Source of the DNA: an uncultured Bacteroidales bacterium
Lineage (GTDB): Bacteria; Bacteroidota; Bacteroidia; Bacteroidales; UBA932
NCBI GenBank assembly: GCA_944326325.1
Contig: CALVDQ010000002.1
Coordinates: 62,001 to 126,000 of the forward strand
DNA: 64,000 nt
Reading direction: 5' to 3'
The position numbers were made by a program, and so were the translations under genes. Shown here in pieces: positions 43,266-53,442 of this stretch (positions are counted from its first letter, which is position 1; each line of letters starts with the position of its first letter). The notes beneath the pieces were generated by a model. That model saw only the letters and a list, made by a program, of their open reading frames with translations. It made no database searches and had not been told where the DNA came from.

Positions 43266-46200
43266 ATGAACGTAAAACAATTATTAAGGAAAGTGGCCTT
43301 AGTGCTTCTGGCACTGTTTTCTGCAGGAATGACATTATTGTCAGCCATGCCTATAGGCCAGCAGGAATACAGCCTCAGGCTGTCTTTCACCAATGCCCCT
43401 CTTAAACAGGTACTTGATGAATTTACCGGTCAGACGGGTGTCTCATTTTCCTATAAGACGTCGATGGAAACCATCAATATGGCGTCGGTGAATGTCGATC
43501 TCCAGAATGCTTCGCTTGAGACTCTCATGGAACAGGTGTTCGCCGGTTCCGGGATAACCTGGAAGGTCCTGGACCAGGTGGTGGCGCTTTATGCTCCTGA
43601 AGATTCAGGAACAGAGCAGGAAGAAGTCCCGGAAAAAGATAACGGACGGAGGACATTGTCCGGTCATGTGGATGATGCTTCAGGCGCACCTGTCATCGGT
43701 GTGACCGTTATGGTCGAAGGGACTCTGAACGGTACGCAGACGGATCCGGACGGCAACTGGTCCCTGGCAGTGGAAGACGCCGGAGATGCCAGCCTGGTAT
43801 TCTCCTGCATCGGTTACAGGACCGTAACCATGCCTGTCGGGATAAACGATGTCATCAATATTGTCATGCAGGAGGATGCCGAACTCCTTGAAGAGGTCGT
43901 GGTGGTAGGTTACGGTACGCAGCGCAAGGCGAATATCACCGGTTCCGTGACTTCCATAGATTTCGGCTCCATTGCAGAAGGCCGACCTATCGTGAACACT
44001 TCGGCTGCCCTTGCGGGTCTTGCCCCGGGTATGAGCGTGATGCAGACGACCGGCCAGCCTGGTGCCGAGAAGACCAGTATCCGTATCAGGGGTGTGGGGT
44101 CCTTCACGGTCAACGATAATACTGACGCGAGTGCGCCTCTCGTGCTGGTCGACGGCATAGAGTGGAGTATGGACAATGTGAACCCGAACGACATAGAGTC
44201 GATATCCATCCTGAAGGATGCAGCGTCGACCGCCATCTACGGTACCCGTGCCGCAAACGGTGTGATCCTCATCACTACCAAGTCCGGTACCGAGGAGAAA
44301 CCGAGGATAAGCTACTCCTACAAGGGTATAGTGCAGATGCCGTACAACAACCTGGAGTGGGTGAGTGACTATGCTACCTATATGGAACTTTTCAACGAGG
44401 CGTGCGACAATGCCGGTTCGTCCCGCCGTTTCTCCCAGGCGAGCATAGATACATGGCGTGCTGCATCGGCGGATCCTTACGGACTCAATGAATACGGTGT
44501 TCCGAACTATGCCGCATATCCGAACACTGACTGGTTCGAAGAGATATTCCAGAACGGATACTCCCAGGAGCACAACCTGAGCATCTCCGGAGGCAGCAAG
44601 ACAGTCCGCTACCTCATCTCGGCCGGATATCTTGACAACCAGGGTGTCATGAACCGCTTCAATCTTGACTCATCTTCCCAGAAAGCCAACTTCAGGGCGA
44701 ACCTTGAGGCGGACGTGCTCAAATGGTTCACGATAGGGACAAAGATATACGGACAGTTCCAGTCCAATGGTCTGGCGAACATCAAGAACGGCTTCAATTA
44801 TCTTTACCAGACGACCCCCGGTGTCTATCCCGGCAGCGAGAACGCCTGGGGACGTCCGGCAAGCAACGAGGAAAGCCCGCAGGCAAACAACATCTTCGGA
44901 CAGATGGCCGGCAACGACGGTACCAAGCATACCTGGAGGATAAACGGGACGCTTTTCGCCAAGATCCGCCCGTACAAGGGTGTCAGCATAGAAGGTACCT
45001 TCAACTACGCCCCGACTTTCGGCCTGGACCACACCTACAGCCGGGAGAACGGCTACTGGGACTATGTCACCGACACCAGATATTCCTCATCGGAACTTTC
45101 AAGGGCAATGGTCGCAGACAGGACATACCGCGACTACAGGATGTCCACCGAGCTTCTGGCAAGGTATGACGGGACTTTCGGCAACCATACTGTCGGGGTC
45201 ATAGCCGGATATTCCGCAAGCGAATACAGAACCTGGGCATACCGTGTCCGCAAGCAGGGCGCGACCGACTGGACCCTGAACGAGGGAGGAACATACTCCA
45301 CCCTTTACGATGCTTCCTATACAACAAGGACAGGCTGGGGGCTCCGCTCCTACTTCGGCAGGATAAACTACGCCTTCAAGGACCGTTACCTCTTCGAGGC
45401 CAACTTCCGTGCGGACGGTTCGTCGAGATTCGGTACCAACACCCGCTACGGTTTCTTCCCTTCCTTCTCTGCAGGATGGAAAATCCACGAGGAGCCTTTC
45501 ATGGCCGGCACGAGGAGCTGGCTCTCCAACCTGAAGCTGAGGGCATCCTGGGGACAGACCGGTAACAACCTCGGTATAGGTAACTTCGCATGGCAGGCCA
45601 CATACAACACCGGAAATGTGGTGATAGACGGCAGCAATGCCACTTCCCTGTTCATCAAGTCCATGAGCAACATCAACCTGCAGTGGGAGACCACGGCCAC
45701 TACGGATATCGGTATCGACGCCGGGTTCTTCAATGACAGGCTCACTGCCGAATTCGACTACTATTTCAAGAATACCACGGATATCCTCTTTACCCCGAGT
45801 ACATACCTGACCATGGGTAACTTCACCCAGGTGCCGTCCAATCTCGGAAGTATGTGGAACCAGGGTATAGAGATAGCCCTCAATTGGAAGGACACCATCG
45901 GAAAGGACTTCTACTATTTCGCAGGGGTAAACTTCTCGTTCAACAAGAACAAGGTCACATCCTTCAAGGGCAAGCTCTCCAGAGGCTATGACGAAAACGG
46001 GAACTATTACACGAACTTTTCCGACGTATCCGAAAACTGGTCTTCACCGGGCAAGCTGATCGAGGGTCATGAGATAGGCGAGCACTATATCTACCAGCGG
46101 TACAGGGGTACCGGAGTCGGCTATACCGGCGGACAGGTGGATGTCAACGCCGGCCCTGTGGACGGTATAATCCGCACTGAGACCGATATGCAGTGGGTAC

Positions 46201-46850
46201 GCGCGATGATCGAGTCCGGATACACTTTCAACGGCGTGACGACAGTCAGCAAGGACCAGCTCTGGTACGGTGACTTCATCTATGCCGATACCAACGGTGA
46301 CGGCAACTACGGGAACTCCTACGATATGGATTTCAACGGCAAGAGCTCCACTCCGGCCTACAACCTCGGCATCAACCTCGGCTTCTCCTGGAAAGGGATA
46401 GACTTCAGCATGCTGTGGACAGGTGCGTTTGACTACTATATATTTTGGAATACAAACTATTACAACGCCACGAATGCCACATGGGGATATGCTCTCAGCC
46501 AGAGAGTCGCTGACGACCACTATTTCTATGATCCGGACAATCCTTCGGACTCCCGGACAAATATCTGGGGTACATACCCGCGTTTGTATGCCGGTGATGA
46601 CCGGAACCGCGAACAGAACGACTTCTACGAATACAAGGGTGACTATATGAAACTCAAGAACGTCCAGATAGGCTACACCCTGCCGGAGAACATCACCCGC
46701 AAGTTCTTCGTGAAACAGTTGCGTTTCTACGTATCCGGCGAGAACCTGCTGACAATCACATCATTCCCTGGAATGGACCCGGAACTGGGCGGTACCATCG
46801 GGTATCCTCTCATGCGACAGGTCTCCATCGGGGCACAGGTTACATTTTAA
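43266..46850 (+). CDS. SusC-like TonB-dependent transducer with STN domain (PUL2)
   Basis: 1194 residues from ATG 43266. Signal peptide, STN domain (YSLRLSFTNAPLKQVLDEF onward, about residues 36-105), carboxypeptidase-regulatory-like domain, TonB box and plug (LLEEVVVVGYGTQRKANITGS) and a barrel ending SIGAQVTF. The frame is open upstream into fecR, but only the Met at 43266 gives a proper signal peptide. It imports the PUL2 oligosaccharide and probably signals to FecR. Confidence 0.96.
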   Translation: MNVKQLLRKVALVLLALFSAGMTLLSAMPIGQQEYSLRLSFTNAPLKQVLDEFTGQTGVSFSYKTSMETINMASVNVDLQNASLETLMEQVFAGSGITWKVLDQVVALYAPEDSGTEQEEVPEKDNGRRTLSGHVDDASGAPVIGVTVMVEGTLNGTQTDPDGNWSLAVEDAGDASLVFSCIGYRTVTMPVGINDVINIVMQEDAELLEEVVVVGYGTQRKANITGSVTSIDFGSIAEGRPIVNTSAALAGLAPGMSVMQTTGQPGAEKTSIRIRGVGSFTVNDNTDASAPLVLVDGIEWSMDNVNPNDIESISILKDAASTAIYGTRAANGVILITTKSGTEEKPRISYSYKGIVQMPYNNLEWVSDYATYMELFNEACDNAGSSRRFSQASIDTWRAASADPYGLNEYGVPNYAAYPNTDWFEEIFQNGYSQEHNLSISGGSKTVRYLISAGYLDNQGVMNRFNLDSSSQKANFRANLEADVLKWFTIGTKIYGQFQSNGLANIKNGFNYLYQTTPGVYPGSENAWGRPASNEESPQANNIFGQMAGNDGTKHTWRINGTLFAKIRPYKGVSIEGTFNYAPTFGLDHTYSRENGYWDYVTDTRYSSSELSRAMVADRTYRDYRMSTELLARYDGTFGNHTVGVIAGYSASEYRTWAYRVRKQGATDWTLNEGGTYSTLYDASYTTRTGWGLRSYFGRINYAFKDRYLFEANFRADGSSRFGTNTRYGFFPSFSAGWKIHEEPFMAGTRSWLSNLKLRASWGQTGNNLGIGNFAWQATYNTGNVVIDGSNATSLFIKSMSNINLQWETTATTDIGIDAGFFNDRLTAEFDYYFKNTTDILFTPSTYLTMGNFTQVPSNLGSMWNQGIEIALNWKDTIGKDFYYFAGVNFSFNKNKVTSFKGKLSRGYDENGNYYTNFSDVSENWSSPGKLIEGHEIGEHYIYQRYRGTGVGYTGGQVDVNAGPVDGIIRTETDMQWVRAMIESGYTFNGVTTVSKDQLWYGDFIYADTNGDGNYGNSYDMDFNGKSSTPAYNLGINLGFSWKGIDFSMLWTGAFDYYIFWNTNYYNATNATWGYALSQRVADDHYFYDPDNPSDSRTNIWGTYPRLYAGDDRNREQNDFYEYKGDYMKLKNVQIGYTLPENITRKFFVKQLRFYVSGENLLTITSFPGMDPELGGTIGYPLMRQVSIGAQVTF

Positions 46851-46866
46851 TTGAGGAGGAAATAAT

Positions 46867-48774
46867 ATGAGATATTTTGGAAAACTGATTTTCGCCTTTG
46901 CGCTGCTCCCTTTGGTTTCCTGCGCAGATATGCTTGATGTGGCCCCTTCGGACCAGATAGCGAGTGCCAACATGTGGACGACCGAAAGCCTTGCGGACAA
47001 AGGGATGGCCGGGCTGTACGATAACTTCTACAGGGATGACCTGTCCCGTATACAGCTGCGTCACAATGATATGACCGGCATAAACCGTCAGGGATGGATG
47101 GGTATGGAGTTCCAGACAGACTTCGTGTCGGACAACTATCATCTCCGTGCGCTTTCAGACGCCACCAAGGATGCGACTGAATTTGTGGTATGGTACGAAT
47201 GGAAGTGGGCCTATACTTCCATCCACCAGATAAACGATGCCCTCGAGAATCTCCACAAGGCAGGCCTGAGCACCGAGAAATACGAACGCTACATCTGCGA
47301 GGCCCGGTTCCTCAGGGCGTGGTTCTACTCCCGTCTGAACAAGATTTACGGCGGCGTGCCTCTGTACCTTGAGGTCATCTCCGAATCCGAGTGTACCCGC
47401 GGACAGTCGACTGCTGTGGAGGTATGGAATGCGGTTATCGATGACCTTACCTACTGCATAGACAACCAGTATTTCCCGAACAATACCCTGACCGAGAACT
47501 ACGGCCGCCCTTCAAAGGGTGCAGCCTATTCGCTGAGGGGAATGGCCTATATGTGGATGGCATACGAGGCCGAGAAAGGCGAGAACCCTACGGACTATGA
47601 TGCAAACCACTACTACCAGCTTGCCGTCAACGACTTCGAGATGGTGGATGACTGCGGCTACGGTCTCTGGGCAGGCAAATTCATAGACTTCTTCCATTAC
47701 AATAACGAGAAGGACCACGAGATGATATTCCCTCTCCAGTTCTCCTCCGACGCAGGCTACTGCGACAACCTGCAGCTCATAATAGGCGGACGCGACTCCT
47801 GGAATTCATGGTCTAACACCCGTCCGTCATCGGATTTCGTGGACTATTTCCAGAATGCAGACGGTACAAAGTTCAACTGGGAGGACGTGATTCCAGAGTG
47901 GAACAATTCCGAATTCACCCCTGACGAGAATTTCTACAAGAGGGAGGTCTTCTTCTTCAGGGACGGCATCAGTCTCGACGACAACGGTACTGTGGTGCAG
48001 GACAACTGGGACAGGGATCAGGCTGCCATAATCCAGGAGAGGATCGAACGTATCGGTCTGGATGTCTTCCGTAAGTATTATCTCCCGGACGGCAACGAGG
48101 ACCGTATACGCCAGGCATACGAAAACAGGGATCCGCGGCTGAAGGATATAGTCCTCACCCCTTACGACCCGTACGATACTTTCAAGGATGCAACGGACAA
48201 CGGAGGACAGACCCAGATAGGCAAGGAGCTCCGGTGGCCTTTCCTGACCGAGGGTGACGACTACGGCGACTACTATATCGGCGACTACCAGAGTATGTAT
48301 GTCTACAAGAAATATTCATACTCCAAGGCGGAGGATCTTATCGACCGTCTGCGCTGCCCTACCGACTGGCCTCTTATCCGGTACACGGATGTGGTGCTCC
48401 AGCTTGCCGAAGCTTACGTCCATGTGGGACGGGCAGGGGATGCTGTCTCCATTGTCAACCAGATACGTTCCCGCGCAGGGATGCCGTCTGTCGGTGTAGG
48501 CACGGACGAGGAGGTGATGGAAGCCATCCGCTACGAGCGTCGTGTGGAACTCTGTCTGGAGGGGCACGACTACTTCGACGAGTGGAGATGGGGAACCTAC
48601 AAGCAGATGAAGTTCGGCGGACGCGATACCTACGGCGGACAGTCCTGGTGGAAGGAATGGCAGGGCTATGACTACAACTGGTACTATACCGACGATATGT
48701 ATCCGTGGGGAGCTCCTGCCAGCGAATGCCAGAGGAATCCGAACCTGAAGCAGAAGCCGGGCTGGGCGTACTGA
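46867..48774 (+). CDS. SusD-like outer-membrane glycan-binding lipoprotein (PUL2)
   Basis: 635 residues; lipobox LVSC followed by ADMLDVAPSDQIASANMW. The C-terminal RagB/SusD signature (RYERRVELCLEGHDYFDEWRWG) is present. It begins 16 bases after susC with GAGGAG before the ATG and forms the surface lid of the SusC channel. It is longer than the PUL1 SusD, with a mid-region insertion around the segment that reads EWNNSEFTPDENFYKREVFFF. Confidence 0.96.
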   Translation: MRYFGKLIFAFALLPLVSCADMLDVAPSDQIASANMWTTESLADKGMAGLYDNFYRDDLSRIQLRHNDMTGINRQGWMGMEFQTDFVSDNYHLRALSDATKDATEFVVWYEWKWAYTSIHQINDALENLHKAGLSTEKYERYICEARFLRAWFYSRLNKIYGGVPLYLEVISESECTRGQSTAVEVWNAVIDDLTYCIDNQYFPNNTLTENYGRPSKGAAYSLRGMAYMWMAYEAEKGENPTDYDANHYYQLAVNDFEMVDDCGYGLWAGKFIDFFHYNNEKDHEMIFPLQFSSDAGYCDNLQLIIGGRDSWNSWSNTRPSSDFVDYFQNADGTKFNWEDVIPEWNNSEFTPDENFYKREVFFFRDGISLDDNGTVVQDNWDRDQAAIIQERIERIGLDVFRKYYLPDGNEDRIRQAYENRDPRLKDIVLTPYDPYDTFKDATDNGGQTQIGKELRWPFLTEGDDYGDYYIGDYQSMYVYKKYSYSKAEDLIDRLRCPTDWPLIRYTDVVLQLAEAYVHVGRAGDAVSIVNQIRSRAGMPSVGVGTDEEVMEAIRYERRVELCLEGHDYFDEWRWGTYKQMKFGGRDTYGGQSWWKEWQGYDYNWYYTDDMYPWGAPASECQRNPNLKQKPGWAY

Positions 48775-48816
48775 TCTGCAAGTCTATGATATCAACAAAT
48801 ATATAAAGGTAAGATA

Positions 48817-50748
48817 ATGAAAAGGAATATAATTCTGACAACTCTTTTTTCAGTCTGCTTCATCTTCTCCGGTTGCGCAGACGAGGGCTATCCTGTCTTC
48901 TATCCGGGTACGAGCGTGAAGGACGAGGGCGGAGACAATCCGGAACCACCGACAACAGTGACTTCTCCCGACTACTCCCGTCTCACTGCAGACAACCATC
49001 CGAGGGTAATATTCACCGACACTGATTTCGAGAGAATAGCAGCGGATGTTGCGGCCGGGACCAACGCCGCCCTGACTCAGATCCACACCGCCATCATCAA
49101 CAAGGCTACGGGATATGTCGGGGCTGCAGACCTCGAACGTGTACTGTCCGGGAAAAGGCTCCTGTCCGTAAGCCGCAATGCGGAAGAGCGCATCCTCTTC
49201 TGTGCATACGCCTACAAGACCACAGGCGAAGCAAGGTATCTTGAACAGGCGGAGCATGACATCCAGACCGTCTGCCGCTTTTCCGACTGGAATGCCAGAC
49301 AGCACTTCCTTGATGTCGGAGAAATGGCTGCAGGTGTAGCACTCGGCTATGACTGGCTCTACAACGATCTGTCTTCCGAAACAAAGGAGCTGGCAAGGAC
49401 GGCTCTGAACGATTTCGCCTTTACTCCTGCCAATGAAGGAGTATGGAATCTGAATTTCTATGACGCTGTCAGCAACTGGAACCAGGTCTGCAACGGCGGT
49501 CTCGTCTGTGCTGCCCTCGCGGTCTACGAGGACAACCAGTCCGTCGCCAAGGGCATAATAGAAAAGGCCCTGGAGTCCAATGTGCCGGCCATGGAGGGAA
49601 TGTACTCACCGGACGGGAATTATCCTGAGGGCTATTCCTACTGGTGCTACGGTACGCTTTACGAGGCACTGATGCTCACGGCGATGGAGACCGCGACAGG
49701 TTCTGACAACGGTCTCTCCTCTACGGAAGGATTTTCCGAGACCGGGAAGTATATGCTCTTTATGGAAGGAACGACAAGTTCCTGTTTCAACTATTCGGAC
49801 TGTGGACCGAGCAGTATCCCTTGCCTTGCACAATGGTACTTTGCCTGGAAGTTCAACGACCTTTCGCTCCTGTATATGGAGCTTGACAGGTTGAGCAGTT
49901 ATGAAAGGTGTTCTGAATCACGTCTTCTTCCTTTGATTATATGGTATGCTTCCAATCTGACTTTGGGCGATGTTTCCGCTCCTTCCGAGAATATTTTCCG
50001 GGGCGAGGGACTGACTCCTGTCGTGCTCATTCACGATAACTGGGCAATGGACGATACAGACAAGTTCCTTGGCATAAAAGGCGGCAAGGCAAATACCAGT
50101 CACTCCCATATGGATGCCGGCAGTTTTGTCTATGATGCTTTTGGAGTACGGTGGTCGGCAGATCTCGGGCTTCAGAGCTACGGTACCCTTGAACCATATA
50201 TCAATCTGTGGGATATGAATGACGGCTCCCAGAGATGGACGGCGTTCAGATACAACAACTTCAACCACAGCACCCTGACTGTGAACGATACATATCACAG
50301 GGTGGCGGGAGAAGGAGTCATTACCGGCATTATCAATTCCAATGGACAGAAGGGTGCGACAATTGACATCACTGCTCCGTTGAGCAATGAGGTTGCATCT
50401 GCTGTCAGGACCATTTACATAGAAGGTGATGATCTGATAGTGGAAGACCGCATCACTGCACTTTCGTCAAAAGATGCGAATGTCCGCTGGACAATGGTCA
50501 GCCGTGCAACTCCGACGATTGCATTGGGGCGTATACAGCTGCAGAGTGCGACTGGAAAAAGGCTGTATCTCTCCACGAGTTCTTCGACCGGACACCGTCC
50601 GGCATTCCAGACCTGGTCGACCCAGAGTTCGAACTCATGGGATGCATCGAATTCCGGATACTATGAATGCGGGTATACAGTGACTGTAACAGCCGGAGAT
50701 ACAGCCACTATAAGGGTGAAATTGTCTCCTGACGATCCGGCATTGTAA
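48817..50748 (+). CDS. Heparinase II/III-like polysaccharide lyase, lipoprotein
   Basis: 643 residues: lipobox FSGC with an acidic stretch after it, an N-terminal alpha/alpha toroid (about residues 60-360, with GVALGYDWLYNDL and SPDGNYPEGYSYW), and a C-terminal beta-sandwich with the heparinase II/III motif SHSHMDAGSFVYDAFG (His429/His431). Such enzymes cleave uronate-containing polysaccharides by beta-elimination (heparan, dermatan, alginate and others). The surface-type lipobox suggests it makes the first cuts outside the cell. The family (PL12, 15, 17, 21 or other) cannot be fixed by eye; the PL8-GH88 neighbour favours a glycosaminoglycan. Confidence 0.88.
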   Translation: MKRNIILTTLFSVCFIFSGCADEGYPVFYPGTSVKDEGGDNPEPPTTVTSPDYSRLTADNHPRVIFTDTDFERIAADVAAGTNAALTQIHTAIINKATGYVGAADLERVLSGKRLLSVSRNAEERILFCAYAYKTTGEARYLEQAEHDIQTVCRFSDWNARQHFLDVGEMAAGVALGYDWLYNDLSSETKELARTALNDFAFTPANEGVWNLNFYDAVSNWNQVCNGGLVCAALAVYEDNQSVAKGIIEKALESNVPAMEGMYSPDGNYPEGYSYWCYGTLYEALMLTAMETATGSDNGLSSTEGFSETGKYMLFMEGTTSSCFNYSDCGPSSIPCLAQWYFAWKFNDLSLLYMELDRLSSYERCSESRLLPLIIWYASNLTLGDVSAPSENIFRGEGLTPVVLIHDNWAMDDTDKFLGIKGGKANTSHSHMDAGSFVYDAFGVRWSADLGLQSYGTLEPYINLWDMNDGSQRWTAFRYNNFNHSTLTVNDTYHRVAGEGVITGIINSNGQKGATIDITAPLSNEVASAVRTIYIEGDDLIVEDRITALSSKDANVRWTMVSRATPTIALGRIQLQSATGKRLYLSTSSSTGHRPAFQTWSTQSSNSWDASNSGYYECGYTVTVTAGDTATIRVKLSPDDPAL

Positions 50749-50788
50749 TGACATATTTAACACTTTTATATAACCAAAATTAAAGACA

Positions 50789-51253
50789 ATGAACAGAATT
50801 CTAATTTCGGTTGCAGTGATTCTGATGACATTGCTGTCATCCTGCAACAAGCCTGACGAAGGCCAGCAGACCCAGACGGAAACGATAGAGGTCTCCCTGT
50901 CGGTTACCGATATCCAGGACAACTGTGCCACAATCAAGGCGGAATTGACACAGGGCAATTTCTATGGTGCGAAACTTATCGAAATGATGGATTTCCAGGA
51001 TGTCACCATTGATCTTGAAAGTGAGATACAGCTTACGAACTACGTGATAGCAAACGGGGTGGATGTAGAGCTGCCTTATGAAAACACACTTACTGATATC
51101 AGGATCGGACAGAAAAAATTCACAGCCATAATAGTTTATGACTCTACAGGCCGTGCCGTGGATGTCCAGTACACGACCTGGGATCCGGTCGGACTTCCTG
51201 ACGGTTGGAGTACCGAGAACAATCCAGGGGAATTGGACGAGATTGTATGGTAA
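50789..51253 (+). CDS. Small PUL2 lipoprotein of unknown function
   Basis: 154 residues; lipobox LSSC followed by NKPDEGQQ, then a single beta-rich domain resembling a fibronectin type III or Ig-like fold (EVSLSVTDIQDNCATIKAEL). No family recognised. It lies between the lyase and the fimbrillin-like gene, 40 and 19 bases from each, so it is part of the operon and may be a small glycan-binding or adaptor protein. Confidence 0.78.
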   Translation: MNRILISVAVILMTLLSSCNKPDEGQQTQTETIEVSLSVTDIQDNCATIKAELTQGNFYGAKLIEMMDFQDVTIDLESEIQLTNYVIANGVDVELPYENTLTDIRIGQKKFTAIIVYDSTGRAVDVQYTTWDPVGLPDGWSTENNPGELDEIVW

Positions 51254-51272
51254 CCTTTAAATCAGAATAGAT

Positions 51273-53351
51273 ATGAAACATTATATTTTTGCAATAGGCG
51301 TTGCAGCATTGGCTGCCGCATCCTGCTCCTTGGAGGAAAACAAACTCGAGCAGCCGGTACAGGAAGGCGTCCGGATGACCCTGTCAGGAAATGCTACCAT
51401 AGCCACCAAGACCTCGATCGGTGAAAAAGACGGGGATATATATCCTCTGCTCTGGGCTACAGGTGATGTAATAACCATTAATTCCAAGGATGCGAATGCT
51501 TCCGGGGCATTCATCAATGAACAGGCCGAACTTTTTTCTGAAACTGCCGGAAGTCCTTCGGGAGTGTTCCAGACCTACAATGCACTTAGTCCGGCTGCGG
51601 ATATGGATGTTTACATAACGTATCCGGGAACTGTCGTTTATGAGGAAGGCACTGCAACGGCTTCCTTGCCGGATCTCCAGACACAGCTGGCTCCTAACTC
51701 AAGTATCCACGTTGGCAATTATTCATTTGCCTATGACGATATTACAATCAATGCCGGACAGACAGAGGACGTGAATTTCACCCTTGAACAGAAGACGGCA
51801 TTCGTGAAACTCGTACTTTCGACATCGGAATACACTTCACTCAATCTTGTCAAGGCGAGATTGTATTCGCCTGGTGCCGTACTGTCCGGGAATATTTCCT
51901 GCAATCTGGCCACAGGCAAGATGACTTATACGGACACTAAGGACTATGTCGGTGCGACTATTGACAATCCTTCCGCTTTTTCCGAGACACAGGAAGTATA
52001 TTTCACAGCACTTCCTTGTGACCTGACTTCAGCTGAGGACGTCTTTGTAATCGTGACAATGCAGGATGGTACGAAGACTGTGGAGATTCCTGCAAGGATA
52101 AAGGGCGGTGAACTTCGGGAAAGCTGTCTGACAGTCATTACGGTAAGCGGCATAAGTGAATCGACAAACGAATTCGAATGGTATGAGCCTGTGGAGACAA
52201 GGTATGTGGCGGCATTCGGAGACGGCTGGAGCTACGGACCTGCAAACTGCTTTGTGGCATATTATGATGGTGAGGCTGTCACTTTTGATGTCAAGGCAAG
52301 GGGTAACTTCATACGCTGCCGGAAGCCGGCTTCAATCCAGGTTTACAATGCCTGCGAGCAGAATGTCAGCAACAAGACGAACCTCCAGATAAACGGTCAG
52401 GACGCCTGGGACGGTTCCGCATACGTAGATTTCCCTTTAGATAATACATATCAGGTATCAATCAAGGCAAATGCGGCCGGTTCTTATACCGGTTACAGTT
52501 CCAAGGTTCGTCTTTTCGATGAGAACGGGACATGCATCTGGGCATTCAATATATGGGGCAACAGGGACCAGCTCCAGGAGCAGACATATAAAAACGGTGT
52601 GATGCTTGACAGGAATATCGGTTCCGATGACAAGGGCTATGGCTATCAGGGAGGTTCGTACTATCAGTGGGGCAGACCTTTCCAGACCGGCTGGTCTTCA
52701 TCCGGAGGACTTTTCTCCGGTACGCCTACTGTAGTTACAGACCTCGGTATATCTGCCGAGCATCCTGAAGTTTTCTATCATATGAATGGAGTTGACCCTT
52801 CCCAGGGCGGGGACTGGTATCTCGGGGCTCATACCGGGGCACGCAGTGAACATCTCGATGACCTCTGGGGCAACCAGAATCTGACAGGAGAAGAAGTAGT
52901 GCAGACCACCGGAACCAAGTCAATTTATGACCCTTGTCCTCCGGGCTATATGGTTCCGTCTCCGAAGCTTCTGACCGAGATGTTCAAGACTGCCACACTT
53001 AAATATGGTACGGATGTAATAGAAAATAGCGGCACAAGCTATTTTCATGCAGGTACAAAAGAAAAATTTACGGAGCCGAATTTCCTGTTCTACACCTTGC
53101 CTGACGGCTCACAGGCAGTGTGGCCGTTCAGCGGGTGCAAATGGGGCTCGAACGGTGGAAACTGCGACGACAACAGCCACGATATCTGCGCCTGCTGGTC
53201 CAATTCCACTATTACAAGCTATGAGCAGGACGGAGCAAATGCCTACGTGTTTGTCTACCGCTTCAAGTCAGAACCTTGGTCACTTGTCCAGAACGGCAAC
53301 AGGGCACACGGATATCCTGTACGTTGTATGAAAGACACCGAAAACAGGTAG
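51273..53351 (+). CDS. Fimbrillin-like surface lipoprotein, candidate glycan-binding protein
   Basis: 692 residues; lipobox AASC followed by SLEENKLEQ. The N-terminal ~300 residues resemble fimbrillin/Mfa-like lipoproteins (LLWATGDVITINSKDA, ATKTSIGEKDGDIYPLLW). The C-terminal part has Trp/Gly-rich features and ends with the DPCPPGYMVP...RCMKD pattern of a major-paralogous-type (FISUMP) domain. In this place it most likely acts as a surface glycan-binding protein in the role of SusE/SusF. A terminator follows. Confidence 0.82.
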   Translation: MKHYIFAIGVAALAAASCSLEENKLEQPVQEGVRMTLSGNATIATKTSIGEKDGDIYPLLWATGDVITINSKDANASGAFINEQAELFSETAGSPSGVFQTYNALSPAADMDVYITYPGTVVYEEGTATASLPDLQTQLAPNSSIHVGNYSFAYDDITINAGQTEDVNFTLEQKTAFVKLVLSTSEYTSLNLVKARLYSPGAVLSGNISCNLATGKMTYTDTKDYVGATIDNPSAFSETQEVYFTALPCDLTSAEDVFVIVTMQDGTKTVEIPARIKGGELRESCLTVITVSGISESTNEFEWYEPVETRYVAAFGDGWSYGPANCFVAYYDGEAVTFDVKARGNFIRCRKPASIQVYNACEQNVSNKTNLQINGQDAWDGSAYVDFPLDNTYQVSIKANAAGSYTGYSSKVRLFDENGTCIWAFNIWGNRDQLQEQTYKNGVMLDRNIGSDDKGYGYQGGSYYQWGRPFQTGWSSSGGLFSGTPTVVTDLGISAEHPEVFYHMNGVDPSQGGDWYLGAHTGARSEHLDDLWGNQNLTGEEVVQTTGTKSIYDPCPPGYMVPSPKLLTEMFKTATLKYGTDVIENSGTSYFHAGTKEKFTEPNFLFYTLPDGSQAVWPFSGCKWGSNGGNCDDNSHDICACWSNSTITSYEQDGANAYVFVYRFKSEPWSLVQNGNRAHGYPVRCMKDTENR

Positions 53352-53377
53352 ACAGTCATAGTGTAATTTTTTTCCAA

Positions 53378-53414
53378 TGGGGATGCCGGGCTTTGCGTTC
53401 CGGCACCCCTTTTT
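53378..53414 (+). terminator. Intrinsic terminator of the PUL2 operon
   Basis: GGGG-A-TGCCGG (53378-53388) pairs with CCGGCA-CCCC (53400-53409) with one bulged A, followed by TTTTT. It ends the sigma-to-fimbrillin-like operon. Confidence 0.88.
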
Positions 53415-53423
53415 GTATCTTTG
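53391..53423 (+). promoter_or_regulatory. Promoter of the PL8-GH88 gene, overlapping the PUL2 terminator
   Basis: TTTG at 53391-53394 lies in the terminator loop, and TATCTTTG at 53416-53423 follows the T-run; the spacer is 21 bases. Transcription should start near 53427, about 16 bases before the ATG. Confidence 0.75.
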
Positions 53424-53442
53424 ACAACGAAAAGAACCGAGA

